NCBI GenBank assembly: GCA_026709335.1
Contig: JAPOTE010000070.1
Span: 1-64,000 of the forward strand
Direction: 5' to 3'
DNA length: 64,000 bases
DNA from: Bacteroidota bacterium
GTDB taxonomy: Bacteria; Bacteroidota; Rhodothermia; Rhodothermales; Bin80
Part shown: positions 25,506 through 35,186 of the stretch, piece after piece
Position numbering within the stretch: position 1 is the first letter of the stretch
Layout of the letters: each line of letters starts with the position of its first letter
Position numbers and translations under genes: made by a program
Notes under the pieces: generated by a model
The model's database searches: none
Told to the model about the DNA's origin: nothing
Seen by the model: the letters and a program-made list of their open reading frames with translations, nothing else

Positions 25506-26960
25506 ATGATCAAGGTACAACATTATATTGCGGGGACATGGCAATCGTCGGATACAGGAATAATGCTTCCTGGTGTCAATCCTGCCACCGGAGAAACCAT
25601 AAGCAGTATTCCGATGGCTTCGCGTGTAGAAGTCGATCAAATCGTACGAAAGGGGCAGGATGCTTTTGTTCAATGGCGACGCACCCCCGTAACCGAGCGA
25701 ATCCGATATCTGTTTGCATATCGTGAGAAGCTTGAGCATCATTTTGAAGATATCGCTCGATGCATGACGGAGGAATGCGGAAAAACTCTTTCCGAAAGCA
25801 GAGGAGAACTTCGCCGAGGAATAGAGAATGTTGAATTTGCATGTGGCGCTCCAAGCTTAATGCAGGGCTATAATAATGAAGATGTTGCGAGCGGCATTGA
25901 TGAGCATATTATTCGTCAACCGCTCGGTGTGGTAGTTGCAATCACTCCATTTAATTTTCCGGGGATGATTCCCCTGTGGTTTCTACCATGTGCCATCGCA
26001 ACTGGAAATTGTTTCATCCTAAAGCCGAGCGAAAAAGTGCCACAAACCGCAAGTTGGCTGATTCGACTGTTAGATGAGGTAGGGATACCAGCAGGCGTCG
26101 TACAAATGATTAATGGAGGCAGAGAAGTCGTAGATGCATTGATTGAACATTCAGGAACACAGGCAATCAGCTTCGTAGGATCTACCCCAATTGCTCGATA
26201 TGTTTATGCAAAAGCCGCCGAAAATGGAAAGCGTGTACAATGTCAGGGAGGTGCCAATAATGTAGTTGTGGTTATGGATGACGCAGAAATGGAAGTGACT
26301 TCAGAAATCATCGCGGAGTCGGCATATGGCTGTGCCGGTCAACGATGTCTTGCAAACAGCCTGGCTGTAACCGTAGGTGGAGCACGAAAAATGTTTACTG
26401 AGGCGATCGTGGAGGCCTCCCGTACACGCAAGGTTGGATATGGGTTGGATGAGGCCTCAGAAATGGGCCCCATGATTACACCCGAAAGCCGATCTAATAT
26501 TGAACAGTTTATAGGGGCAAGCGAGAAAGAAGGTGCACGGATTCTAGTTGACGGTCGGGGGAAGGTTGTTGATGGTTTTCAGAAGGGAAACTGGCTTTTT
26601 CCTACTTTAATAGATGGGGTAGATCCTGCCAGTAAGCTTGTCAGAACGGAGGCTTTTGGACCGGTATTTGGGTTAATACATACCGATAATCTAGATCAAG
26701 CGATCAAATTCATAAATTCCCAGCCTTATGGCAATATGGCCTGCTTATTTACCAAAAATGGCGCAGCAGCTAGAAAATTTAGATACGAAGTTGAAGCTGG
26801 CAATATTGGAATCAATTTGGGGATCGCCGTCCCAATGGCCTTTTATCCATTCGGAGGATATAAGGACAGCTTCTTTGGAACACTTCATGCAGAGGGAAAG
26901 CATGGGTTTGAATTCTATACGCAAACCAAGCTCATCGTAGAGCGCTGGTCAAACAATTGA
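25506..26960 (+). CDS. Methylmalonate-semialdehyde dehydrogenase-type aldehyde dehydrogenase (CoA-acylating)
   Basis: A 484-residue aldehyde dehydrogenase. ITPFNFPGMIPLWFLPCA (146-163) and GCAGQRCLAN (275-284, catalytic Cys281) are characteristic of the methylmalonate-semialdehyde branch (MmsA/IolA). At the position of the general-base glutamate of ordinary ALDHs the sequence has Gln (CQGGANN, 246-252). This loss of Glu is known in the CoA-dependent branch. The usual reaction oxidises methylmalonate or malonate semialdehyde to propionyl- or acetyl-CoA, in valine, inositol or beta-alanine breakdown. No inositol or valine genes are near, so the exact substrate is open. It is followed 35 bases later by the BNR-repeat gene. 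Confidence 0.88.
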   Translation: MIKVQHYIAGTWQSSDTGIMLPGVNPATGETISSIPMASRVEVDQIVRKGQDAFVQWRRTPVTERIRYLFAYREKLEHHFEDIARCMTEECGKTLSESRGELRRGIENVEFACGAPSLMQGYNNEDVASGIDEHIIRQPLGVVVAITPFNFPGMIPLWFLPCAIATGNCFILKPSEKVPQTASWLIRLLDEVGIPAGVVQMINGGREVVDALIEHSGTQAISFVGSTPIARYVYAKAAENGKRVQCQGGANNVVVVMDDAEMEVTSEIIAESAYGCAGQRCLANSLAVTVGGARKMFTEAIVEASRTRKVGYGLDEASEMGPMITPESRSNIEQFIGASEKEGARILVDGRGKVVDGFQKGNWLFPTLIDGVDPASKLVRTEAFGPVFGLIHTDNLDQAIKFINSQPYGNMACLFTKNGAAARKFRYEVEAGNIGINLGIAVPMAFYPFGGYKDSFFGTLHAEGKHGFEFYTQTKLIVERWSNN

Positions 26961-26995
26961 CCTTAAAATTCAACTAATCAATCACGGAAACTGAT

Positions 26996-29900
26996 ATGTT
27001 CAAGGATTGGCAAATAGAGAAACAGCTCACGGATCGAGGCTGGCGGGGAAGGGAACTACTGGTTACACTAAGCAAGGACCTATTGATTCTTATAGTAGTA
27101 GCCGGATGCATGCATATCAATACCACAGCAAAAGCTCAAACTGGTGAGCTGTTCAAGGATTTGGAATTTCGCTATATCGGGCCATCGCGTGGAGGAAGAG
27201 TAACAACCGTGACTGGGCATAGGAATACTCCGGATACCTTTTATATGGGGGCAACCGGTGGAGGAGTCTGGAAGACAGATAATTATGGAGCAGATTGGAA
27301 AAACCTTTCGGATGGATATTTTGAAACGGGGTCCATTGGATCGATAGATGTGGCAGACAGTAACCCTGAAATCATCTACGTAGGTACGGGTTCAGATGGA
27401 ATTCGCAGTAATGTGATTATTGGTCGAGGCATGTACAAATCTATCGATGGAGGTGAGTCATGGGAACATATAGGTCTTAAGGATGCCGGCCAGATTGGAT
27501 CGGTTCTCGTTCATCCAACAAATCCTCAGGTTGTCTATGCCGCAGCTCTTGGGAATCCATTCAGGCCCAATCCGCAACGTGGAGTCTTCAAATCGATTGA
27601 CGGTGGCGCAACTTGGGAGCATGTATTATTTGTTTCAGAGAAAACAGGAGCCGTAGACATTGAACTTGCCCCGGGAAACCCGGATATTGTCTATGCTGCA
27701 CTGTGGCGTGCCGAACGTAAACCGTGGACAATAATCAGCGGAGATGATGGCTCTGAAAATGGTATCTATGTTTCTCGTGATGCTGGAAAAACTTGGTCTC
27801 GCAGTACAGACGGATTACCGCAGGGGCTAATCGGTAAAATTGATTTTGCAGTTAGCCCTGCTGACCCCAGTCGAGTGTATGCACTGGTAGAAGCAATCCC
27901 CGAAGAGGAAGGGCTCTATCGTTCGAATGATATGGGGACTACATGGCATGTAGTCAGTACTGAAGATTATCTAATGACTCGCCCGTTCTATTATACCAAT
28001 GTAGATGCGGATCCTACCAATGCAGATGTGGTCTGGGTGAATAACTTGGGGCTCTGGAGATCAGAAAATGCAGGAAGAGAATGGGTGAGAGTAGGGACAC
28101 CACATGGAGATAATCATGATATGTGGATTAACCCCGACAACCCACTGATCATTGTGCAATCAAACGATGGCGGGGCAAACGTTACTCGTGATGGTGGAAA
28201 GACGTGGTCAACCCAGCATAATCAACCGACAGCCGAGCTTTATCAGGTTGATGTGGATGAACGATTTCCCTATTGGGCCTATGCAGGCCAGCAAGATAAT
28301 AGCACGATTGCTGTTCCAAGCTTCCCGCCAGATTTTCGTCCCGGAGGTTCTACTGCATATTGGGAGGCAATCGGAGGATGTGAGACGGGGCCATCTGTTC
28401 CCCATCCACTGGATCCAATGATTGTTTATAGTAATTGTAAAGGTACATTCAGACGATACAATCGTGCCACAGGTCAACAACAGGCTTACTACGTGGGCGG
28501 CGTTAATATGTATGGCGTCAATCCAAAGGAACTACCGTACAGGTTTCAGCGTGTTGTGCCGATTGAAATATCTCCCCATAATGCAAGCGTGATCTATCAT
28601 GGATCACAATATGTTCATCGTACCGAAAACGAAGGGCGTACATGGGAAACGATTAGCGGGGATTTGACTGCTTTTCGACCCGAGCGTCAAGTGGTTAGTG
28701 GTAGCCCAATTACACGAGATATTACCGGTGAGGAGCATTACAGTGCTCTTTATGTCATTGAAGTTTCTCAATTGAATGAGAATGTAATCTGGACCGGATC
28801 CAATGACGGTCTAGTGCATGTGACGCGTGACGGTGGCAAAACTTGGACAGACGTTACTCCACGAGGAATGCCCTCTGAAGGCCGCATCCAGACCATTGAT
28901 CCTTCTCCTCATGCTGAGGGGAAAGCTTATATAGCCGGGTACAGATATTTACTCGGTGATTTTCAGCCATACATCTATAGTACCACAGATTACGGGATAA
29001 CGTGGACACGGTTAACTGATGGGAAAAATGGAATTCCACATGATTTTCCAACCCGAGTAATTCGAGAAGATCCGGGTAGGGAAGGATTGCTCTATGCCGG
29101 AACTGAATTTGGATTGTTTGTATCACTTGATGACGGGATGACTTGGGAAAAATTTCAGCAAGGATTGCCGGTTACTCCAATCACCGATTTGAAAGTTCAT
29201 CGTGGAGATTTGGTTGTGTCCACAATGGGTCGGGGGTTTTGGATTCTGGATAATATCACGGCACTGCGTGAATTTACATCGGAGTTATCTCAATCTGAGG
29301 CTCATCTATTCTCAATTCGCGATTCATACAGGGCAAGGTATAGTTTGGGCGGAGGTGAACGCGCGGCACCTGTATATCCACGGCCAGGAATAATTATTGA
29401 TTATTATTTCAAAGAGCCACAAGACGAGAATTTATTTCTGGAGATCGTAAATAGTGAGGGGGTGGTCATCCGCAAGATTGACGCAGGTGAGCTTCAGAGT
29501 GCCCCGCCTTTGGTTCAGGGAATGCGTGAGCCCGTTGCGAGAAGGCTCGCTACACCAGTACTAGAGCGTGCCTCAGGTATGCATAGGTATGTATGGGATA
29601 TGAGGCACTCAGGTCTGGGTTCATCAGAAAACTGGACGCTTCGAGGGCCATTGGTGCCTCCGGGCACATATGAGTTCAGACTCAATGCAAAGGAGAAAGT
29701 TTTTACTCAGCGAGGTATACTACAGATTGATCCGCGTATAGCCGCTGATGGAGTTGATGTACACGATCTACAGGCACAGTTTGAATTCGGACTGGAGCTT
29801 CTCAATACCCGTGGCGATGCAGCAACCGCGGTCGAACGTATAGATTCAACGATGGAAATGGCCGCAGATGGGGCAGCACGGCAGGCACTAAAAACCCTAC

Positions 29901-30082
29901 GTTCACTTCTTGTCACTGCTACAGGAGACAGCTATCCTCAGCCTATGCTCATTGATCAATTGAGATATCTTGCCAGCTTTACATCTCAGGGAGATTTTCG
30001 TCCGGGGAAGGATGCGTATGAACGCCTTCTTGAACTGCAGGAAAAACTTAAAAAAATTATTCAGCAACTTGACGAATTATAG
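26996..30082 (+). CDS. Exported VPS10/BNR-repeat (sialidase-fold) beta-propeller protein
   Basis: A 1028-residue protein with at least nine Asp-box repeats (S.DGG.TW type, such as SIDGGESWEHIG, SRDAGKTWSRS, TRDGGKTWTDV and TTDYGITWTRL) spread over about residues 50-730. These form one or two beta propellers of the VPS10/sortilin-like kind. The C-terminal 250 residues are beta-rich then helical. The N-terminus begins with a charged stretch followed by a hydrophobic segment (LLILIVVAGCMHI, about 30-45) and AKAQ, which suggests export, although the start may lie further in. Homologues are common and uncharacterised in Bacteroidota; some are annotated as glycosyl hydrolases without proof. It is too large and repeat-rich to assign an activity. 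Confidence 0.85.
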   Translation: MFKDWQIEKQLTDRGWRGRELLVTLSKDLLILIVVAGCMHINTTAKAQTGELFKDLEFRYIGPSRGGRVTTVTGHRNTPDTFYMGATGGGVWKTDNYGADWKNLSDGYFETGSIGSIDVADSNPEIIYVGTGSDGIRSNVIIGRGMYKSIDGGESWEHIGLKDAGQIGSVLVHPTNPQVVYAAALGNPFRPNPQRGVFKSIDGGATWEHVLFVSEKTGAVDIELAPGNPDIVYAALWRAERKPWTIISGDDGSENGIYVSRDAGKTWSRSTDGLPQGLIGKIDFAVSPADPSRVYALVEAIPEEEGLYRSNDMGTTWHVVSTEDYLMTRPFYYTNVDADPTNADVVWVNNLGLWRSENAGREWVRVGTPHGDNHDMWINPDNPLIIVQSNDGGANVTRDGGKTWSTQHNQPTAELYQVDVDERFPYWAYAGQQDNSTIAVPSFPPDFRPGGSTAYWEAIGGCETGPSVPHPLDPMIVYSNCKGTFRRYNRATGQQQAYYVGGVNMYGVNPKELPYRFQRVVPIEISPHNASVIYHGSQYVHRTENEGRTWETISGDLTAFRPERQVVSGSPITRDITGEEHYSALYVIEVSQLNENVIWTGSNDGLVHVTRDGGKTWTDVTPRGMPSEGRIQTIDPSPHAEGKAYIAGYRYLLGDFQPYIYSTTDYGITWTRLTDGKNGIPHDFPTRVIREDPGREGLLYAGTEFGLFVSLDDGMTWEKFQQGLPVTPITDLKVHRGDLVVSTMGRGFWILDNITALREFTSELSQSEAHLFSIRDSYRARYSLGGGERAAPVYPRPGIIIDYYFKEPQDENLFLEIVNSEGVVIRKIDAGELQSAPPLVQGMREPVARRLATPVLERASGMHRYVWDMRHSGLGSSENWTLRGPLVPPGTYEFRLNAKEKVFTQRGILQIDPRIAADGVDVHDLQAQFEFGLELLNTRGDAATAVERIDSTMEMAADGAARQALKTLRSLLVTATGDSYPQPMLIDQLRYLASFTSQGDFRPGKDAYERLLELQEKLKKIIQQLDEL

Positions 30083-30170
30083 AGTTATTCCACGCACTTA
30101 TAGTCTTGTCACTTCAGTATGGCATTTGTCTTTTCCGAGTATGATGTGTTGAAAAGTCACTCAATCTTAG

Positions 30171-30641
30171 CTATTCTGATTGTGAATTGATCATTTCAAC
30201 AAGCGTCATCAAAAGGTCGTTGGGTACCGGTAAAGTGAGATGATATTGAACGATTTTCCATGACTCATTCTCGAGAATTAGTGCGCCGGTTCCACGTACC
30301 TCGCCGTATTGTTCATTCACGAGAACTTCGTCAAACCATCCCACCTTTCCATCTTCGGATACATAAATATTGCGGTCTGTCGGAACGTATGTCCACCCGC
30401 GGCCTTCATCAAAATGAGGCTTGGCGTATTCCTGAAATTCTTGTTTTGTCCATCGCTCTGACATATCTGTTCCAAAAAAGATACTTTCATCAGAGAGATG
30501 CCCAAAATAACGGTCATAGTCAGCCTCGGAAGCAGCAAGGTGAAAATCATCTAGAATTAAATTGATTTCAGCCTGCTGTGCTTGAGCGTATCCTCCAAGG
30601 AGGAAGCTATGAAGGAGAAGAGAAAAAAGAATTCGTGTCAT
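30171..30641 (-). CDS. Exported SnoaL/NTF2-like protein
   Basis: A 156-residue protein with a signal peptide (about 1-21, ending YAQA|Q) and a SnoaL-like cone-shaped NTF2 fold: LDDFHLAASEADYDRYFGHLSDESIFFGTD, then WTKQEFQEYAKPHF, then GTGALILENESWKIVQYHLT. Such domains bind small molecules or act as ketosteroid-isomerase-like enzymes; no catalytic residues can be assigned here. It is the last gene of the ten-gene operon, and its ATG overlaps the stop of the GMC oxidoreductase by four bases, so it is translationally coupled. Its export contrasts with the cytoplasmic enzymes upstream. Confidence 0.82.
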   Translation of the reverse strand: MTRILFSLLLHSFLLGGYAQAQQAEINLILDDFHLAASEADYDRYFGHLSDESIFFGTDMSERWTKQEFQEYAKPHFDEGRGWTYVPTDRNIYVSEDGKVGWFDEVLVNEQYGEVRGTGALILENESWKIVQYHLTLPVPNDLLMTLVEMINSQSE

Positions 30642-32113
30642 GGAAGTTGTTTGTTCATGTGGTCAGCAACCCGAAGTGCTTGGGCTGCTATGGTGAGTGC
30701 CGGATTCATCGCCCCGGAAGATGGAAAAAAGGATGCATCAACGATTCGGAGGTTTTTAGTTCCATGCATTCGGCAATGAGGATCAAGTACGCTGGTGCTT
30801 GGGTCAGTTCCCATTTTCAGAGTACCGCATTGATGGGAATTAGCTTCAATTCCCATCTCCTGGCTAAAAACGAATGGATAGCCGCCGCGTCTAAGCATGA
30901 TTCGTGCACGTTTTAATAAACGTCGGTGAGTCGCGAGATTGTTGGGCTTCCAATGAATACGAATTCTGCCTGCTCGCGAGATTGTAATGTGATTGTTTGT
31001 ATCGGGAAGATCTTCACTCATAGCCCACCATTCAATACTCCTGCTTGACAAGTACTTCAGCCATGACAATGGCAGATTGGGGCGTGCGGACTTGAGCATG
31101 ACGGCCTGTACCTTACCAATCATTTGGAGGTTCCCCATGGGCCAGGGCCATTTGTCGTCCCCGAGATACCAATCATTTACCGAAAGTGTCTTCTGAAACG
31201 TTGTTGTATTGAATTCCCATGGTCGAATTGCAATCAATGCGCTATTATTGTGGGCCATATAGTTGCGCCCAATCAGGCCGGAGAAATTTGGAACTCCTTC
31301 GGAGCGTAACAACAGAGCCGCGGAATTGACTGCACCACAACTGAGCACATAAGTGCCTCCACGAATCGTAACTTGCCCATCTCTGCGATCTAATTTCAAT
31401 GAATCCACTGCACCATTCCGCATTGTGAGTTGCGATACCGGAGAGTTTGTCCATATAGTAATATTCGGATTGGCCATCAATGGGCGAATAACGCATGCCT
31501 CTGCATCAGATTTTGCATGAATTTTGCAGGGAAATCCATCACATGTATGGCAACGAATACAGCGCTTTCCAAGGTCGATTCCTAGCGGTAAATGGGAGGG
31601 ATTCAAACCCTGTTTACGGAGAGAATCTGTGAGGCGGGCAATCTGGGGCTCATGCAGGATCTCCTGATAAGGGTAGTTTACCGAGCGTGGCGGCTCGGTT
31701 GGATCTTCGTCCACACATCCATGAACACGATATAATTTTTCGGCGCGATTATAATAGGGTTCCAGTTCGTCATATGTAATGGGCCAAGCGGGGCTCAGAC
31801 CCTGTTCATGTTCAAGCTCTTCAAAATCCTCCTTCCTGAACCGAGGCAGAGCAGCCCCGTATATTTTTGAATTTCCCCCGACACCGTAATGCACGCCGGG
31901 CGTAAAGAGATAGCCATCGCCAGTCTCCCAATACTCATTTGGTTTATAGCGATGTTCACCAAACACAGCTTCTGGGCTCCAATTCTGATGTTCTTGAGGT
32001 AGAAAGTCACCACGCTCAATCAGTAGAATACGTGCTCCGCTATTGCGCAATCCCCACGCCAGAGTGGCTCCTCCAATTCCGGTGCCTGCAATAATAATAT
32101 CGAAGTCTGTCAT
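30638..32113 (-). CDS. GMC-family FAD oxidoreductase with cysteine cluster (sugar dehydrogenase-like)
   Basis: A 491-residue GMC oxidoreductase. It has the N-terminal FAD-binding motif AGTGIGGATLAWGLRNSG (9-26), GGNSKIYGAALPRF, and the C-terminal FAD motif RIVDASFFPSSGAMNPALTI with catalytic His near HQCGTLKMG and Asn in MNPALT. A four-Cys insert (Cys185, Cys188, Cys191, Cys196, in CIRCHTCDGFPC) is typical of one bacterial branch that includes sugar or glycoside dehydrogenases. No signal peptide or Tat motif is visible, so it is probably cytoplasmic. It overlaps the upstream permease gene by four bases and the SnoaL-like gene by four. Substrate is inferred only loosely as a sugar or related alcohol from the transporter genes. 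Confidence 0.88.
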   Translation of the reverse strand: MTDFDIIIAGTGIGGATLAWGLRNSGARILLIERGDFLPQEHQNWSPEAVFGEHRYKPNEYWETGDGYLFTPGVHYGVGGNSKIYGAALPRFRKEDFEELEHEQGLSPAWPITYDELEPYYNRAEKLYRVHGCVDEDPTEPPRSVNYPYQEILHEPQIARLTDSLRKQGLNPSHLPLGIDLGKRCIRCHTCDGFPCKIHAKSDAEACVIRPLMANPNITIWTNSPVSQLTMRNGAVDSLKLDRRDGQVTIRGGTYVLSCGAVNSAALLLRSEGVPNFSGLIGRNYMAHNNSALIAIRPWEFNTTTFQKTLSVNDWYLGDDKWPWPMGNLQMIGKVQAVMLKSARPNLPLSWLKYLSSRSIEWWAMSEDLPDTNNHITISRAGRIRIHWKPNNLATHRRLLKRARIMLRRGGYPFVFSQEMGIEANSHQCGTLKMGTDPSTSVLDPHCRMHGTKNLRIVDASFFPSSGAMNPALTIAAQALRVADHMNKQLP

Positions 32114-32925
32114 GCTTTGACGGCTCCGGAAACCAATCCTCTGACAAAGAACTTCCCAAGCCCGATATAGATTAAAATCGTGGGTAGAGCAGCAAGGATT
32201 GCGCCAGCCATGACCACATTCCAGTCTACCGAAAACGATCCTGATAAATTGTTCAGAGCAATAGTAATTGGCTGAGCCTGAGGATTCGGTACGACTGTAA
32301 TTCCAAAAAGAAAATCATTCCAGATATTGGTGAATTGGAAAATAAGGGAAACTGCGAATGCAGGTAGCGATAATGGGAGAATGACGCGCCAGAAGGCTTG
32401 GATCATCCCGGCACCATCAACGGTTGCGGCTTCTACGATAGAGCTTGGAATATGGATATAAAAATTCCGAAAAATGAGTGTAGTAACAGAAATCCCATAG
32501 ACTACATGGGTCAGCACGAGTCCTGGAAGTGTGCCGTATAGATTGATCCATTGAAGGAAGCGTACAAGGGGAAGCAGGATGGCCTGATAAGGGATAAAAA
32601 ATCCAAAAAGCAGTAGAGCGAAAAGGATTTCCGATCCTCGAAAACGCCACTTGGAAAAAACATAACCATTCAATGCGCCAATGATGGAAGATAGCAGGGC
32701 CGCAGGAATCACCATCACGAGGCTATTCTGCAGATTTGGAGAAAGCATGCTCCAAGCCTGCGAGAACCCCATTATGGATATTTTTCCGGGAAGTTGCCAT
32801 ATCGTTTCAAGGCTTATGTTGGATGCGTCCCGAAAACTGTTTACGACCATTACATAAACAGGAAGCAGGTACAAAATCAATGCAAACCCTAGTCCAAGCC
32901 AGAGAAATAAACGCTTCATGTTCAT
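32110..32925 (-). CDS. ABC transporter permease, CUT1 sugar type (MalG-like)
   Basis: A 271-residue inner-membrane permease with six predicted transmembrane helices and the EAA loop VEAATVDGAGMIQAFWRVILPLSLPA, typical of MalG-type subunits. It pairs with the permease encoded just upstream: their stop and start share one base. Together with the binding protein they form a CUT1 importer for a sugar-like solute. No ATPase gene lies in the operon, so a shared MsmK/UgpC-type ATPase encoded elsewhere would be needed. That is known for other CUT1 systems. Confidence 0.92.
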   Translation of the reverse strand: MNMKRLFLWLGLGFALILYLLPVYVMVVNSFRDASNISLETIWQLPGKISIMGFSQAWSMLSPNLQNSLVMVIPAALLSSIIGALNGYVFSKWRFRGSEILFALLLFGFFIPYQAILLPLVRFLQWINLYGTLPGLVLTHVVYGISVTTLIFRNFYIHIPSSIVEAATVDGAGMIQAFWRVILPLSLPAFAVSLIFQFTNIWNDFLFGITVVPNPQAQPITIALNNLSGSFSVDWNVVMAGAILAALPTILIYIGLGKFFVRGLVSGAVKA

Positions 32926-33914
32926 TATTCGCGGTTTTTGAAGGTATGCATGAGGTAGGGTACAATAATCAGAGATGATGCAACAAGCATCACTATTGAG
33001 GCGGCAGCTCCAAGATTATAGCGAGCCGCTTTGAACATCATCTCAAATACGAAAATTGCAGGAACATCCGTCGCAAACCCTGGACCGACCCCCGACATCG
33101 AAAAAACCAGGTCAAAAATTTTCAGCGAAACATGAATCAGAATAATGAGAGTCGAAATTGTAATGGGATTCAACATCGGAATGATCACAGAGCGATATAG
33201 TCTAAATTCCCCTGCGCCATCAATACGGGCAGCATCTCTGAGATGAGGGCTGATGCCCCCAAGCCCTCCGAGGTACATGGCCATGACAAATCCTGATAAC
33301 TGCCAGGTTGCAGCGATTGCAACAGGAATCAGGGCAACAGGGATTCCCCATTCAATTTGAAAAGCATTACCGGAAGGCCAGATATGAGATAAAAGCTGAT
33401 TGACAGAAAAAACAATCGTTGGATCTGTCGTCCATCCAGGAGCCAGTGGGTCAAAGCCGGCTGCTTCAAGGGCTTGATTGATCCCCAGTATGTCAAAAAA
33501 CAGGTTGATTCCTGTTTCAGGATTGAAGATCCAGCGCCATACAACCCCTGTCACTATAAAGGACAGTGCGTAAGGGAAAAGAAAGGTATTCCGAAAAAAC
33601 CCTTTACCGGTAATCTGGCGATCCAGTAAAATTGCAAGTCCGAGACCTATGGTAATTGCAAAACCGATAAAAAGTATTGTAAATACAAGCGTGTTCCTGA
33701 GATCCGCTTGAAAACGAGGCATCGCTAGCATCTCTGCATAGGTCTGCCAGAGCGGGTCACGTAGTGATAAATCTACAGCAAGTGTACGCCAGTTCGTGAG
33801 GGAAAAAAAGAAGCTACTTCCAATAAATCCATAAATGAAGATAGCCGTCAATAGGAGTGAAGGTAGCAGAATAAGGATACCCTTATGTCGGGTGTACCAG
33901 TGCTTGTCAGCCAT
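32925..33914 (-). CDS. ABC transporter permease, CUT1 sugar type (MalF-like)
   Basis: A 329-residue inner-membrane permease with six or more transmembrane helices, starting with a hydrophobic segment (ILILLPSLLLTAIFIYGF) and carrying the EAA loop LRDAARIDGAGEFRLYRSVIIPMLNP. A longer periplasmic loop (about 140-190) is present, as in glucose-type permeases. Its start is three bases after the binding-protein stop. It forms a heterodimer with the MalG-like subunit. Similarity in layout is closest to glucose/mannose uptake systems, by family resemblance. Confidence 0.92.
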   Translation of the reverse strand: MADKHWYTRHKGILILLPSLLLTAIFIYGFIGSSFFFSLTNWRTLAVDLSLRDPLWQTYAEMLAMPRFQADLRNTLVFTILFIGFAITIGLGLAILLDRQITGKGFFRNTFLFPYALSFIVTGVVWRWIFNPETGINLFFDILGINQALEAAGFDPLAPGWTTDPTIVFSVNQLLSHIWPSGNAFQIEWGIPVALIPVAIAATWQLSGFVMAMYLGGLGGISPHLRDAARIDGAGEFRLYRSVIIPMLNPITISTLIILIHVSLKIFDLVFSMSGVGPGFATDVPAIFVFEMMFKAARYNLGAAASIVMLVASSLIIVPYLMHTFKNRE

Positions 33915-33917
33915 ATG

Positions 33918-35174
33918 TTAGGAGCCAAAACCGGAAACCTTGGCCTCATTTGCCAAGGTTTTCGCGAAGGCTTCTTTATTGCGTCGAACAACGAAATCGG
34001 TCAGTGCATCATTCAATGCCTGCTGAAAATCAGCAGGTGCAGCAGAGCCGTGAATCACCGTTGGCACCGCTACGCCCTTGGCATATTCGTCCATGGCCCA
34101 CTGCAAGTAGGGGCCGAATCGGGATCGATCACAGTCATTACGTGCACAGATGGAGCCCTTGAGGAGGTTGAAATCTTCCTGAACTACACGATCTCCCATA
34201 ACCCGGAGCATGTTAAGAGTCTCTTGGGGGTTAGGAGCATCTTTGGCCATGGTGAAACCATCGGTTACCAGAAGGTGAATTCCGTCAGATCCTGGATGAG
34301 CTACCCAGCCAAAGTCAATATTTTCCTGTAATCCATCACGAATGAACTCACCATAAGCCCAATCTCCCATAGAATAGAACACACAATCTCCACTGGCCAT
34401 TTTGTCGGCAGCCTGATCCCAGGAAAGCGCAGCATGGTCACTGTTGAGATAATCTAACAAACGATCATATATGCGAATTGCCTCCATCACATCGGTGTCC
34501 ATAAAACTCGTTGTTCCATTCCAGAGGCCAAGGTATCGATCGGGGCCAATGGTACCAAGCAGCGTATTTTCGAACATAATGCCGGTAGCCCAAATTCCGG
34601 TATCTCCCATGCACATGGGGGATACGTCTGTCGTATTGAGTTGCTCCAAAATTTCAAAGAGCTCGTCAATGTCTAGAGATTCTCCGATAGAAAACCCATA
34701 TTCAGTTAGGACCGGTTTGTTATACCACAGAGTATTACTGCGATGTAGATTCAGAACGACCAAATAGGGTTCACCGTCATTGCTGATCATGTCGATCAGA
34801 GAGGGTGAAAATAACTCATGCCAGCCTTCAGCAGCGTAGAGGTCCTTAAGAGATGCTGCAAACCCGGGCGCTACATATTGTCCCATCAGTTCGGCTCCAT
34901 GATGCGTCTGCCATGTATCAGGTGGGATCCCTCCAATAAGCCTGGTTTGAAGAACTGGGCGAGCAGCAGAGCCTCCTCCACCTGCAATGGAAGCGTTAAC
35001 CACTTCAACATCTGGATACAAGGCTCTATAGGTTTCAAGGACGGACTCCAAGGCAGCAGCCTCACTTCCCGAGGTCCACCAAGAGAAAACTTCCACCTGT
35101 TTTTTTAGATCAGCTTGATTGTTACTTTGGCAGGCAGATAGGAATAGAACTACAAGAAGTAGGTTGATGCGCAT
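33918..35174 (-). CDS. ABC transporter sugar-type substrate-binding lipoprotein
   Basis: A 418-residue family 1 extracellular solute-binding protein with a lipobox (LFLSAC, Cys15). The mature N-terminus VEVFSWWTSGSEAAALESVLETYRALYP, then NASIAGGGGSAARPVLQTRLIGGIPPDTWQ, resembles glucose/mannose-binding proteins of the CUT1 group. It should sit in the periplasm, lipid-anchored, and deliver its ligand to the two permeases downstream. The identity of the ligand is not proved by the family. It begins 12 bases after the aldehyde dehydrogenase stop. Confidence 0.92.
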   Translation of the reverse strand: MRINLLLVVLFLSACQSNNQADLKKQVEVFSWWTSGSEAAALESVLETYRALYPDVEVVNASIAGGGGSAARPVLQTRLIGGIPPDTWQTHHGAELMGQYVAPGFAASLKDLYAAEGWHELFSPSLIDMISNDGEPYLVVLNLHRSNTLWYNKPVLTEYGFSIGESLDIDELFEILEQLNTTDVSPMCMGDTGIWATGIMFENTLLGTIGPDRYLGLWNGTTSFMDTDVMEAIRIYDRLLDYLNSDHAALSWDQAADKMASGDCVFYSMGDWAYGEFIRDGLQENIDFGWVAHPGSDGIHLLVTDGFTMAKDAPNPQETLNMLRVMGDRVVQEDFNLLKGSICARNDCDRSRFGPYLQWAMDEYAKGVAVPTVIHGSAAPADFQQALNDALTDFVVRRNKEAFAKTLANEAKVSGFGS

Positions 35175-35186
35175 ATCAAAGGATAT

